64,000 bases of DNA from Candidatus Mediterraneibacter faecavium (lineage in GTDB: Bacteria; Bacillota; Clostridia; Lachnospirales; Lachnospiraceae), in assembly GCA_019119995.1 (NCBI GenBank), contig DWVY01000049.1:1-64000 (forward strand), read 5' to 3'. This document shows positions 55,796 through 64,000 of this stretch, one piece after another. The position numbers were made by a program, and so were the translations under genes. How positions within the stretch are numbered: position 1 is the first letter of the stretch; each line of letters starts with the position of its first letter. A model generated the notes under the pieces. The model did no database searches, was not told the DNA's origin, and saw nothing but the letters and a program-made list of their open reading frames with translations.

Positions 55796-56578
55796 ATGAT
55801 GGTGAACAAGGTTGAACTGTGCGGAGTGAATACGTCAAAACTGCCGCTATTGAAGGAGGAGGAGAAGACAGAACTTTTTGAACGGATCCAGGCCGGGGAT
55901 GAAGAGGCGAGGGAGAAGTACATCAAAGGCAACCTGCGGCTTGTTCTGAGCGTGATCAAGCGCTTTGAAGGCAGCAGCGAGAATGCAGATGATCTGTTCC
56001 AGATCGGCTGTGTGGGACTTATGAAAGCCGTGGATCATTTTGATCCGGCCAGAATGGTGAAGTTCTCTACTTATGCGGTCCCTATGATCATAGGGGAGAT
56101 CCGCCGGTATCTCCGGGACAACAGTCCGATCCGTGTGAGCCGGTCGCTGCGTGACACGGCGTATAAGGCAATCTATGCTAAAGAAGGGTATATCCGCCGG
56201 CATATGAAAGAACCGACTGTACAGGAGATCGCGGATGAGATCGGCATATCGAAAGAGGATGTCGTGTTCGCCCTTGATGCGATCCAGAGTCCGATGAGCC
56301 TGCAGGAGCCGGTGTACAGTGACGGCGGGGATACTCTTTATGTTATGGATCAGGTCAGCGACAAGAAGAACAAAGAAGAAAACTGGGTAGAGGAGCTCTC
56401 CCTTGAGGCGGCTATGGAGCGGCTGAACGAGAGGGAGAGGTATATTATTACACTGCGTTTTTTTGAAGGAAAGACACAGATGGAAGTAGCGGACCAGGTC
56501 AATATTTCCCAGGCTCAGGTCAGCCGTCTGGAAAAAAACGCGCTGAAGACCATGCGGAGATATCTCCTGGGAGAATAG
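55796..56578 (+). CDS. sigG: Sporulation sigma factor SigG
   Basis: A 260-residue sigma factor for late forespore genes. The start MMVNKVELCGVNTSKLPLLK is the sigma-G hallmark (NKVEICGVDTSKLPVL in Bacillus). Region 2 LVLSVIKRFEGSSENADDLFQIGCVGLMKAVDHFD, 2.4 FSTYAVPMIIGEIRRYLRD, and region 4 GKTQMEVADQVNISQAQVSRLEKNALK follow. Its AGGAGG is 9 nt before the ATG. In Bacillus it follows spoIIGA-sigE; here it does not, and its upstream neighbour is the beta-CASP gene. It shows that the organism can sporulate or descends from spore formers. Confidence 0.95.
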   Translation: MMVNKVELCGVNTSKLPLLKEEEKTELFERIQAGDEEAREKYIKGNLRLVLSVIKRFEGSSENADDLFQIGCVGLMKAVDHFDPARMVKFSTYAVPMIIGEIRRYLRDNSPIRVSRSLRDTAYKAIYAKEGYIRRHMKEPTVQEIADEIGISKEDVVFALDAIQSPMSLQEPVYSDGGDTLYVMDQVSDKKNKEENWVEELSLEAAMERLNERERYIITLRFFEGKTQMEVADQVNISQAQVSRLEKNALKTMRRYLLGE

Positions 56579-56623
56579 ACAAAGACCGCAGCAGAACACA
56601 AATGAGAGAGGATGAAGAAAGTT

Positions 56624-57298
56624 ATGTACAGAGCCTGTATATTTGATCTTGACGGAACACTGACTGATACTCTGGAGTCTCTGACCTATTCGGTAAATGA
56701 GACGATGAAAGAGATCGGGCTTCCTGGGATCACTTCCGGACAGTGCCGTGAGTTTGTCGGAAACGGTGCAAAGGTACTGATAGAAAAGACTCTGAAGGCA
56801 TCAGGGGATGAAGAACTGGCCAGGTTTGACGAGGCATTTGCCGCTTACCAGCGTATATTTGACAAGTGTTGTACCTACCGGGTGAAACCTTATCCCGGCA
56901 TTTCGGAGATGCTCAGAGAAATGAAAGAACGGGGACTGCGTCTCGGCGTACTGTCCAACAAGCCGGACCGCCAGGCAGTCCATGTGGTGGAAGAAATTTT
57001 CGGAAAAGGAGTGTTTGACCATATTCAGGGGCAGAAAGACGGTGTCCCGAGAAAACCGGATCCGACGGCAGTACTTTCCATAGCCGGAGAATTTGGAGCC
57101 TCACCGTCAGAAACGCTCTATATCGGAGATTCGGAAGTGGACGGCGCTACAGGAAAAGCTGCCGGAATGGATACGATACTGGTGTCCTGGGGATTCCGTT
57201 CCCGTGACGTGCTGGAGGCGGCAGAGCCGCTTTGCATAGCGGATACAACAGATGAAATATTGCAGATCATAAGAGAAAAGGATCAGAGATATGAGTGA
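56624..57298 (+). CDS. HAD-family phosphatase (phosphoglycolate phosphatase-like)
   Basis: A 224-residue HAD hydrolase. Motif I FDLDGTLTDT, motif II LSNKP, motif III Lys in PRKPDP and motif IV YIGDSEVDG are all present with the helical cap between I and II. It resembles Gph and pyrophosphatase PpaX; substrate undetermined. GAGAGG sits directly before an ATG at 56612 and 12 nt before the ATG at 56624; I chose the latter because motif I then starts at residue 7, but four more residues are possible. Its stop overlaps the next gene by 8 bp. Confidence 0.88.
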   Translation: MYRACIFDLDGTLTDTLESLTYSVNETMKEIGLPGITSGQCREFVGNGAKVLIEKTLKASGDEELARFDEAFAAYQRIFDKCCTYRVKPYPGISEMLREMKERGLRLGVLSNKPDRQAVHVVEEIFGKGVFDHIQGQKDGVPRKPDPTAVLSIAGEFGASPSETLYIGDSEVDGATGKAAGMDTILVSWGFRSRDVLEAAEPLCIADTTDEILQIIREKDQRYE

Positions 57299-57554
57299 TT
57301 ACAGTGAAGTATGTTTAAAGACGTTTTTAAGAGACCAGGGGAAACTCTTTGATGAACCGGTAGCCGGGAACATCGAGGAGGCGGAAGCATTCCTGGAAGA
57401 CTGCATGGCAGTTGTCGTGGATTCCATTGATGAAGTGAGAGGATATTTCGAGGAAGAGGGCGTGGATGTGGACGGCATGGGGCCGGATGAACTGGAAGAA
57501 GCATCCGAGGTCTTCCCGCTTCCCGACGGGAAATATCTGATCGTAGAGGGATAG
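57291..57554 (+). CDS. Small acidic hypothetical protein
   Basis: An 87-residue acidic protein (about 30 percent D and E) with no membrane segment. The text MSDYSEVCLKTFLRDQGKLF, FLEDCMAVVVDSIDEVRGYFEE and EEASEVFPLPDGKYLIVEG looks well ordered, and I recall similar short conserved proteins in Lachnospiraceae, sometimes labelled glyoxalase without real support. It overlaps the HAD phosphatase by 8 bp, so they are co-translated and perhaps linked in function. I cannot assign one. Confidence 0.75.
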   Translation: MSDYSEVCLKTFLRDQGKLFDEPVAGNIEEAEAFLEDCMAVVVDSIDEVRGYFEEEGVDVDGMGPDELEEASEVFPLPDGKYLIVEG

Positions 57555-57593
57555 GAAGAACGGCAGGATATATCCGCAGTTTCTAAGCAGCAC

Positions 57594-57657
57594 AAAGCCG
57601 CAGAGGTCAGATCCCCCGGTGCTTATGCCGGGGGATCTGACCTGACTGTGGCTTTTT
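57594..57657. terminator. Bidirectional terminator
   Basis: GGTCAGATCCCCCGG (57605-57619) pairs with CCGGGGGATCTGACC (57628-57642), with outer AAAGCC/GGCTTT and a T-tract. It lies between the small acidic protein and the convergent FMN_bind-like gene, overlapping the latter's 3' end. Confidence 0.88.
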
Positions 57658-58072
57658 CAACGGCTTTACGTATCGCGTCCAGTATGATCTGGGATGTATA
57701 AGGTGCATCTTCCGGCAGGGTGATGTCGTCGAGAGACTGGGTCTTACAGATCTGTTCGGCAATGTCCTCTATAGCCGGCTGTATGAGAGGGAACATGGTC
57801 GTTACTGTCTCGTCAAGGTTTGAAAAGCGTATCGAGTTGATCCGGGAATCGTCGACGGAGACTTCTACCTCGAGATTTGTATTGTTCAGTGTAAGGGCGG
57901 AGGTATAAATGCCGGGAGTGTAGCGTTTCCCGGTATCTGCCGGATCTGTCCTGCCGTCCGGACGGAACATGATGACAAGAAGGATGATCAGGACGATCGC
58001 CAGTGCGGCAAAGACCGCGGTATAGATGATCTCCTTCATATGCAGGACAACGATTTTAGTTCTGGAACCCAT
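57623..58072 (-). CDS. Membrane-anchored FMN_bind-like protein, degenerate
   Basis: A 149-residue protein with one N-terminal membrane segment (EIIYTAVFAALAIVLIILLV) and an extracellular part. YTPGIYTSALTLNNTNLEVEVSVDDSRINSIRF followed by QSLDDITLPEDAPYTSQIILDAIRKAVEKA follows the pattern of FMN_bind domains. The flavinylated Thr of the SGAT motif is replaced (EDAPYTS), so covalent FMN is unlikely. GGGAGGTAA lies 5 nt before the ATG at 58072. Function unknown; perhaps a structural relative of flavinylated electron carriers. Confidence 0.65.
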   Translation of the reverse strand: MGSRTKIVVLHMKEIIYTAVFAALAIVLIILLVIMFRPDGRTDPADTGKRYTPGIYTSALTLNNTNLEVEVSVDDSRINSIRFSNLDETVTTMFPLIQPAIEDIAEQICKTQSLDDITLPEDAPYTSQIILDAIRKAVEKATVRSDPPA

Positions 58073-58168
58073 AGAGTTACCTCCCGATTGATTTGGCTGC
58101 CGGTGTACGGCGGTCTGCTTTTTTATTAAGTGTATGACTGAAAAGAGGAAAATATTCACTGCTTTTGC

Positions 58169-58197
58169 GTGACAAAGGAGACCGGATACGGTAAAAT
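58169..58197 (+). promoter_or_regulatory. Promoter of pth
   Basis: GTGACA (58169-58174), 17-bp spacer, TAAAAT (58192-58197). Confidence 0.5.
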
Positions 58198-58284
58198 AGC
58201 TTTTGCGGCGGACGCTCTGACGCAAAAAGGAGAGAGGATATCCGCCCGTTGATATGCAGACACATGACATGGAGGATGAAAGAC

Positions 58285-58869
58285 ATGTTTATAATAGCAG
58301 GGCTGGGGAACCCGGACAGGCAGTACGAAGGAACAAGGCATAATGTGGGATTTGATGTAATAGACAGGCTGGCGGATAAATACAATATAGCAGTAGACAT
58401 GAAAAAGCACAGGGCACTGCTGGGCAAAGGCGTTATAGAAGGGCAGAAAGTGATCCTGGCAAAGCCGCAGACGTATATGAATCTGAGCGGCGAGAGCATC
58501 CGCAGCCTTGTGGATTATTACAAGATTGACGGAGAGCATGAGCTTCTTGTCATTTATGACGACATCAATCTGGAAGTCGGGCAGCTGCGGATCCGTGAGA
58601 AGGGAAGCGCCGGCGGACATAACGGGATCAAGAATATCATCGCCCATCTCGGCACGCAGGTGTTCCCGAGGATACGGGTGGGAGTCGGCGAAAAGCCGTC
58701 CCGGTATGACCTGGCTGACTATGTGCTCGGACATTTTTCCAAGGCGGAGAAAGCGCTGATGGATGAGGGGTACGACCACGCCGTGGATGCGGCGGGGATG
58801 ATCCTCTCCGGACGGATTAAAGATGCGATGAGCGAGTATAACAGGAAGAGGAAAGAGCCGCGCTCATAG
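58285..58869 (+). CDS. pth: Peptidyl-tRNA hydrolase
   Basis: A 194-residue esterase that recycles peptidyl-tRNA released from stalled ribosomes. The N-terminus FIIAGLGNPDRQYEGTRHNVGFDVID has the catalytic His (RHNVG), LAKPQTYMNLSGES is the second signature, and IYDDINLEVGQLRIREKGSAGGHNGIKNI the third. ATG 58285 has GGAGG 9 nt upstream. It is followed 31 nt later by mfd, the same order as in Bacillus, where pth and mfd are also neighbours. Confidence 0.97.
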   Translation: MFIIAGLGNPDRQYEGTRHNVGFDVIDRLADKYNIAVDMKKHRALLGKGVIEGQKVILAKPQTYMNLSGESIRSLVDYYKIDGEHELLVIYDDINLEVGQLRIREKGSAGGHNGIKNIIAHLGTQVFPRIRVGVGEKPSRYDLADYVLGHFSKAEKALMDEGYDHAVDAAGMILSGRIKDAMSEYNRKRKEPRS

Positions 58870-58900
58870 CACGGCGAAGTGAAAAGGAGTCGGGATATCC

Positions 58901-61900
58901 ATGCAGGCTTTACTTGCTCCGCTGGGCGAACTTGCGGACTATCAGGAAATCTTAAAAGACAGGAAAAAGGGAGACGGGATCATACAGATCGCAGGCTGCG
59001 TCGGCTCACAGAAGACGCACCTGATGTATGCGCTGGGCGATGGCTTTGAATACAGGGTCATCGTTTTTTCCAGTGAGGAAAAGGCGAAGAAAGCCTTTGA
59101 TGAATACCGTATCTTTACAGATGATGTATATTTTTATCCTGCACGCGACCTGCTGTTTTATTATGCGGATATCAAAGGGAATCTGCTCACTGACAGCCGG
59201 ATGGGTGTGCTGCGCGCTCTGATCGAGAAAGAAACGGACAAAAGCATCACGGTCATTACTACGATGGAGGCGTTCCTGGACGGACTGGCGGGTCCCGCAG
59301 AACTGAAAAGCTGCAGGATCGAACTCGCGGGAGGCGATGTGGCAGATCTGACAGAACTTGAGAAAGAACTGGCAGAGATGGGATATCAGAGAGAAAGCCA
59401 GATCGAGGGCCCCGGACAGTTTGCCGTGCGCGGCGGTATCGTGGATATATTTCCCCTTACAGAAGAACTTCCTGTCAGGATCGAACTGTGGGGAGATGAG
59501 ATCGATTCGATCCGGAGCTTTGACACGGAAAGCCAGAGATCCGTGGAGAATCTGGATAAGGTCATCATTTATCCGGCTTCCGAGAGCTGGCGGGAAGGCT
59601 TGGAGACAGTCTCCTTTCTGGACTATTTTCCGAAGGAGAAGAGTCTCCTTTTCCTGGATGAGCCCCAGCGTCTCCAGGAAACAGCGGAATCTGTGGAACA
59701 GGAGTATTTCAGCAGCCGTGAGAACAGGATCGCTTTGGATCTGGAGGATGATGCCGGAGCGGAGCTTACAGTATATGAGACGAAAGATATCATCAGCGCA
59801 ATGAACCTCTACAGCGGGATCGCGACGACTACACTGGAGTCAAAGTGCGGCCTGTTCCGGGTCCGGGAGGTCTACAGTATACAGGCCAAAGGAGTCAATC
59901 CGTATAACAACAGCTTTGAACTCCTTACCCGCGACCTGAAGCGCTTAAAGAGGAACGGGTACAGAGTCGTCCTCTTATCCGGATCAAGAACAAGGGCAAA
60001 GCGCCTTGCCGAGGATTTGAGGGACTATGATCTGAGCAGCTTTTACAGTGAGGAAATGGAGCGGCAGGTAAACCCCGGAGAGATCATGGTCTCATACGGA
60101 TATGTGGCGGAGGGATACGAGTATCCGATGCTGAAATTTATGGTCATATCGGAGTCGGATATCTTCGGGCGAAAGAAAAAGAAGAAACGCAGAAAGAAAT
60201 ATGAGGGGCAGAAGATCCACGAGTTTGCCGAACTCAAGCCGGGCGATTACGTCGTCCACGAAAACCACGGGATCGGGATCTATAAAGGGATCGAGAAGAT
60301 CGAAGTGGAAAAAGTCGTCAAGGATTATATGAAGATCGCCTATGCAGACGGAGGCGTGCTCTATATCCCGGCGGCACAGATGGACCTGATCCAGAAATAT
60401 GCCGGAGCGGATGCGAGAAAGCCGAAGCTCAACAAACTGGGGACGATCCAGTGGGGAAGGACGAAGAATCAGGTAAAGAAAGCGGTCCAGGCAGTGGCGG
60501 AAGACCTGGTGGAGCTCTATGCTGCCAGGCAGCAGTCGGAGGGATTCGTCTACGGACCGGATACTGTGTGGCAGAAAGAGTTCGAGGAAATGTTCCCCTT
60601 TGAGGAGACCGAGGATCAGATCCAGGCGATCGAAGATACGAAGCATGATATGGAGAGCACGAAGATCATGGACCGTCTGATCTGCGGGGACGTGGGGTAC
60701 GGCAAGACGGAGATCGCGATCCGTGCGGCATTTAAGGCGGTGCAGGAGGGAAAGCAGGTCGTGTATCTCGTGCCTACGACGATCCTTGCCCAGCAGCATT
60801 ACAATACATTTGTCCAGAGATTAAAGGATTTTCCGGTCCGGATCGATCTTCTGTGCCGCTTCCGCTCCTCCTATCAGCAGAAAAAGACAGTGGAAGACCT
60901 GAAAAAAGGGATGGTGGATATCGTGATCGGGACACACCGCGTCCTGTCAAAGGACGTAGGGTTCAAGGACCTGGGGCTTTTGATCATCGACGAGGAACAG
61001 CGGTTCGGCGTGACACACAAAGAGAAGATCAAAAAGTTAAGAGAGAATATCGATGTCCTGACACTGACCGCTACGCCGATCCCGAGAACGCTGCATATGA
61101 GCCTGATCGGGATCCGCGATATGAGCGTGCTCGAGGAGGCCCCCCAGGACCGCATGCCGATTCAGACTTATGTGATGGAATACAATGACGAGATGGTGAG
61201 AGAGGCGATCGAGCGGGAACTTTCCCGCGGCGGGCAGGTGTATTATGTCTACAACAGAGTCAACGACATCGCGGACGTCGCCGGACATCTCCAACAGCTC
61301 CTCCCGGAAGCGAATATTTCCTTCGCCCACGGACAGATGCGGGAGCGTGAACTGGAAGACATTATGTATGATTTTATAAACGGAGATATCGATGTGCTCG
61401 TGTCAACGACCATCATCGAGACCGGACTGGATATACCGAATGCCAATACGATGATCATCCAGGACGCAGACCGGTTCGGCCTCTCCCAACTCTATCAGCT
61501 CAGAGGACGCGTGGGGCGCTCCAACCGGATGGCATACGCATTTCTCCTCTACCGAAGGGATAAGCTGTTAAAAGAGGTGGCTGAAAAGAGGTTGGCCGCG
61601 ATCCGTGAATTTACGGATCTGGGATCCGGCATCAAGATCGCCATGCGCGATCTTGAGATCCGGGGAGCCGGCAATCTGCTCGGAGAGGCCCAGAGCGGAC
61701 ACATGGAAGCAGTGGGATATGACATGTACTGCAAGATGCTCAATGAAGCGGTGCTCAAACTCAAAGGAGAAGGAGAAGAGGAAAGCTTTACAACGACGAT
61801 CGATCTGAATATCGACGCCTACATTCCGGATTCCTATATCAAAAATGAATACCAGAAGCTGGACATCTATAAGAGGATCGCGGCGATCGAAAATGAGGAA

Positions 61901-62254
61901 GAGATGGATGATATGACAGAGGAGCTGATCGACCGGTTCGGCGATATCCCGAAGAAAGTGCAGCAGCTTCTGCATATTGCGGCTCTGAAAGGCCTCGCGC
62001 ACTCTGCGTATGTGACGGCAGTCGAGCAGAAAGGCGCGGATATACGCTTTACCATGTACGAGAGGGCAAAGATCGATCCGCAGAAGATCCCCGCTATGCT
62101 CGCAGGCTATGGGAAGGACCTTGTATTCCGGACGGAGGAGCCGCCGTACTTCCTGTATCAGAAAAGGGGAAAGAGCGGGAAGGACACAGGAGAGAGCGTG
62201 CTCGACACAGTGCGGAGGGTGCTGGAGAGTATCAGGGACATCGCGATTTCGTGA
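58901..62254 (+). CDS. mfd: Transcription-repair coupling factor
   Basis: An 1117-residue ATP-driven translocase that removes RNA polymerase stalled at DNA damage and recruits UvrA. The UvrB-like N-terminal modules (RGGIVDIFPLTEELPVRIELWGDEIDSIRSFD) are followed by a CarD-like RNA polymerase-binding domain near 443 (LKPGDYVVHENHGIGIYKGI), the RecG-like motor with Walker A CGDVGYGKTEIA near 595, Walker B IIDEEQRFGV, and ETGLDIPNANTMII in motor lobe two. The TRCF C-terminal domain closes it. AAAAGGAG precedes the ATG. Pairs with uvrC in this window as part of repair. Confidence 0.97.
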   Translation: MQALLAPLGELADYQEILKDRKKGDGIIQIAGCVGSQKTHLMYALGDGFEYRVIVFSSEEKAKKAFDEYRIFTDDVYFYPARDLLFYYADIKGNLLTDSRMGVLRALIEKETDKSITVITTMEAFLDGLAGPAELKSCRIELAGGDVADLTELEKELAEMGYQRESQIEGPGQFAVRGGIVDIFPLTEELPVRIELWGDEIDSIRSFDTESQRSVENLDKVIIYPASESWREGLETVSFLDYFPKEKSLLFLDEPQRLQETAESVEQEYFSSRENRIALDLEDDAGAELTVYETKDIISAMNLYSGIATTTLESKCGLFRVREVYSIQAKGVNPYNNSFELLTRDLKRLKRNGYRVVLLSGSRTRAKRLAEDLRDYDLSSFYSEEMERQVNPGEIMVSYGYVAEGYEYPMLKFMVISESDIFGRKKKKKRRKKYEGQKIHEFAELKPGDYVVHENHGIGIYKGIEKIEVEKVVKDYMKIAYADGGVLYIPAAQMDLIQKYAGADARKPKLNKLGTIQWGRTKNQVKKAVQAVAEDLVELYAARQQSEGFVYGPDTVWQKEFEEMFPFEETEDQIQAIEDTKHDMESTKIMDRLICGDVGYGKTEIAIRAAFKAVQEGKQVVYLVPTTILAQQHYNTFVQRLKDFPVRIDLLCRFRSSYQQKKTVEDLKKGMVDIVIGTHRVLSKDVGFKDLGLLIIDEEQRFGVTHKEKIKKLRENIDVLTLTATPIPRTLHMSLIGIRDMSVLEEAPQDRMPIQTYVMEYNDEMVREAIERELSRGGQVYYVYNRVNDIADVAGHLQQLLPEANISFAHGQMRERELEDIMYDFINGDIDVLVSTTIIETGLDIPNANTMIIQDADRFGLSQLYQLRGRVGRSNRMAYAFLLYRRDKLLKEVAEKRLAAIREFTDLGSGIKIAMRDLEIRGAGNLLGEAQSGHMEAVGYDMYCKMLNEAVLKLKGEGEEESFTTTIDLNIDAYIPDSYIKNEYQKLDIYKRIAAIENEEEMDDMTEELIDRFGDIPKKVQQLLHIAALKGLAHSAYVTAVEQKGADIRFTMYERAKIDPQKIPAMLAGYGKDLVFRTEEPPYFLYQKRGKSGKDTGESVLDTVRRVLESIRDIAIS

Positions 62255-62272
62255 TATATTTGTGATTCCTAC

Positions 62273-62301
62273 TTGTTATGTTTTTTAAAACACGTTATAA
62301 T
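62273..62301 (+). promoter_or_regulatory. Promoter of the PrsA-like gene
   Basis: TTGTTA (62273-62278), 17-bp spacer, TATAAT (62296-62301). It starts 19 nt after the mfd stop codon. Confidence 0.7.
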
Positions 62302-62365
62302 GAACCAGTATGCGGGTATTGCATATATGCCGTATTTTATATACCCGGAAAAGAGGAGGATACTT

Positions 62366-63511
62366 ATGGTACGTTTCGGAAAAAAAGCTGCAGTACTGAC
62401 AGCGGCGGGAGTCCTTGCGGCGGCTGCTGTGACCGGATGCAGCGGTTCGATCAATACAGATGCAGTTGTCGCAACGGTGGGCGGTGACGAGATCACTCTC
62501 GGAGTGGCGAACTTCTATGCGAGGATGACACAGGGCCAGTACGAGACCTATTATGCAGGCATGATGGGGACTACCGCCGATGCAATGTGGACACAGGAAG
62601 CCGGCGAAGACCAGACCTATGAGGAGTCTGTGAAGGACGGTCTGCTGGAAAATCTGGAGAATATGTATCTCATATCCCAGCATGCGGCTGACTATGAAGT
62701 GGCGCTGACCGAGGAGGAAGAAGATGCCATCGCAGAGGCGGCGGCACAGTTTGATGAGGATAATACGGATGAAGCGAAAGAAACCGTATCCGGATACCGC
62801 AAGGATGTTGAAGAATTCCTCAGACTTGCCACGATCCAGACGAAGATGGACAGCAAGATGAAAGAGGGCGTGGACGAGGAAGTGTCCGACGAAGAAGCGG
62901 CGCAGAAAGCGATGAAATATGTCTTTTTCTCTTATACATCTACAGATGACTCGGGAAATTCCATGGAGCTTACCGATGAAGAGAAAGAGGATCTGAAGAC
63001 AGATGCCCAGTCACTCGTGGACAGAGCAAATGCAGGCGAAGATATCTCAACTGTTGCAGAGGAACTTGGACAGACGGCATACGACCTTACATTTGATTCG
63101 GAAAGCACAAGCCCGAACGAGGACCTGATCGCTGCGGTTGACGCTTTTGAGACGGAAGGCCAGGTGACGGATGTGATCGAGGCGGATACCGGGCTCTATG
63201 TAGGACAGCTTACGAGCCTACTGGACCGTGAAGCGACAGATCAGAAGAAAGCTTCGATCGTAGAGGAACGCAGGCAGGAACAGTACGATTCGCTTCTGGA
63301 AGAGTGGCGGGATGCTGCGGATATCGAAGTGGATGAGAAAGTCTGGGACAGAGTTGATTTTGAAGATACCGGAGTGACGATCATCACTTCCGAGACAGAG
63401 GAGGCTGCGACAGACGGAGAAAGCGCGGAAGATACGTCGGAAGGAAGCAGTGAGAGTACGGATGGCACCAGTGAAGATGCGTCTGCATCAGAAGACAGTG
63501 CATCCGAATAA
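62366..63511 (+). CDS. PrsA-like foldase lipoprotein (peptidyl-prolyl isomerase-related)
   Basis: A 381-residue lipoprotein: signal AAVLTAAGVLAAAAVTGC with lipobox VTGC, then a SurA/PrsA N-terminal helical domain (VATVGGDEITLGVANFYARM), a parvulin-like middle (KYVFFSYTSTDDSGNSMELT ... DAQSLVDRANAGEDISTVAEEL ... VTDVIEADTGLYVGQLTSLLD) and a Ser/Thr/Glu-rich tail of about 40 residues. It should help exported proteins fold at the membrane surface. The parvulin core is divergent, so isomerase activity is uncertain. GAGGAGG precedes the ATG at 62366. The longer frame begins in the promoter. Confidence 0.85.
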   Translation: MVRFGKKAAVLTAAGVLAAAAVTGCSGSINTDAVVATVGGDEITLGVANFYARMTQGQYETYYAGMMGTTADAMWTQEAGEDQTYEESVKDGLLENLENMYLISQHAADYEVALTEEEEDAIAEAAAQFDEDNTDEAKETVSGYRKDVEEFLRLATIQTKMDSKMKEGVDEEVSDEEAAQKAMKYVFFSYTSTDDSGNSMELTDEEKEDLKTDAQSLVDRANAGEDISTVAEELGQTAYDLTFDSESTSPNEDLIAAVDAFETEGQVTDVIEADTGLYVGQLTSLLDREATDQKKASIVEERRQEQYDSLLEEWRDAADIEVDEKVWDRVDFEDTGVTIITSETEEAATDGESAEDTSEGSSESTDGTSEDASASEDSASE

Positions 63512-63561
63512 ATGAGGATACTCATTCATAAAAGAGAATATATAAAGAGAATACACATTAA

Positions 63562-63597
63562 AAAAACAGTGACCGTCTTACAGTCACTGTTTTTGTT
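63562..63597 (+). terminator. Terminator after the PrsA-like gene
   Basis: AAAAACAGTGAC (63562-63573) pairs with GTCACTGTTTTT (63583-63594). It may also work for the convergent right-edge gene. Confidence 0.88.
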
Positions 63598-63656
63598 TGA
63601 CAGGAAACCTTTGTTCATACCAGAGGGTGCGGCACAGCTTTCCAACATGGGAAGGA

Positions 63657-64000
63657 TCAGATGTACTCACACTTCTCAAAATAATGCATCAGGATATCCG
63701 CACAGTTTTCCACGCCCAGTTCGGATGTATCGAGAATCATGTGGTAATCATTTACATCGCCCCAGGTCTTGCCTGTGTGTTCATAATAATAGGCAGCTCT
63801 TTCTTCATCAGTCGTCTCCACTTTTTCCTTTGCTTCGTCATAGCTCAAGTTTTCCTTGTCCATGATCCTGTGGATGCGGTCCTCCTTGTCTGCGCATACG
63901 AAGATGTTCAGGACATTCATCCTGTCCTTCAGGATATCAGAAGCGCAGCGTCCGAGGATGATACACGGCTTTTCCGCCAGTTTGCGTATAGCTTCCGCTT
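63657..64000 (-). CDS. Cytidylate kinase-like family protein, partial (5' end outside window)
   Basis: The C-terminal 113 codons of a protein that continues beyond the right edge; no start is in view. The text CIILGRCASDILKDRMNVLNIFVCADKEDRIHRIM, then TGKTWGDVNDYHMILDTSELGVENCADIL, matches the cytidylate kinase-like family (PF13189) common in clostridia. True CMP kinases have a similar order, but family members of this kind are of unknown substrate. The N-terminal P-loop would lie outside the window. Ends before the terminator at 63562-63597. Confidence 0.8.
   Translation of the reverse strand, partial: AEAIRKLAEKPCIILGRCASDILKDRMNVLNIFVCADKEDRIHRIMDKENLSYDEAKEKVETTDEERAAYYYEHTGKTWGDVNDYHMILDTSELGVENCADILMHYFEKCEYI

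Overview
The window looks like a chromosomal segment from a spore-forming Lachnospiraceae (Clostridia, cluster XIVa) bacterium. The evidence is the moderate GC content, strong AGGAGG ribosome binding sites, a sigma-G gene, class III fructose bisphosphatase, HprK, RF2 with a programmed frameshift, and the clostridial DUF5716/DUF5717 pair. It is mostly housekeeping. I see no rRNA, tRNA, CRISPR, integrase or transposase. The only mobile-type feature is a ~200 bp imperfect palindrome near the left edge.

Layout. 1-660: gene remnants and the palindrome. 663-6833: ABC exporter (-) divergent from a tRNA-dihydrouridine synthase (+), then pyrG and a DUF1846 gene (-). 7036-12894: ftsH-uvrC-hprK-glucokinase, ending at a bidirectional terminator. 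12976-19079: class A penicillin-binding protein (-), YigZ-family gene (+), hpf (-), typA (-). 19294-25084: OB-fold protein, dapB, class III fbp, a short RpoD-like sigma factor, an acidic lipoprotein and a eukaryote-type hisA. 25366-31648: secA, prfB, hom and a phosphoglycerate-mutase-like putative homoserine kinase. 31835-37755: GNAT enzyme, then the compact DUF5717 / Hsp70-like DUF5716 / TPR operon. 37898-43351: polar amino acid ABC transporter, purF, purB. 43508-52632: repeat-rich surface protein; divergent sirtuin-gltX-helicase operon; DUF1292 gene; orphan sugar-binding lipoprotein; an isoamylase-family protein without its catalytic residues; DUF5662 gene. 52731-64000: luxS (-), histidine phosphatase, beta-CASP metallo-beta-lactamase protein, sigG, HAD phosphatase and a small acidic protein, a degenerate FMN-binding-like protein (-), pth, mfd, PrsA-like foldase, and a partial cytidylate-kinase-like gene (-) at the right edge.

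How they work together: pyrG, purF and purB make nucleotides; dapB, hom and the putative homoserine kinase serve the aspartate family; HprK, glucokinase and FBPase belong to carbon control; UvrC, Mfd and a UvrD-like helicase to repair; SecA, PrsA, FtsH and PBP1 to export and envelope. The best candidate for an undescribed system is the operon at 32420-37755: a giant beta-sandwich/helical-repeat protein, a degenerate Hsp70/actin-fold protein and a TPR protein, with strong translational coupling. Other points of interest are the apparent pseudoenzymes (isoamylase fold at 50300, sirtuin at 44768, FMN_bind-like at 57623) and the palindromic element whose removal restores a reading frame.
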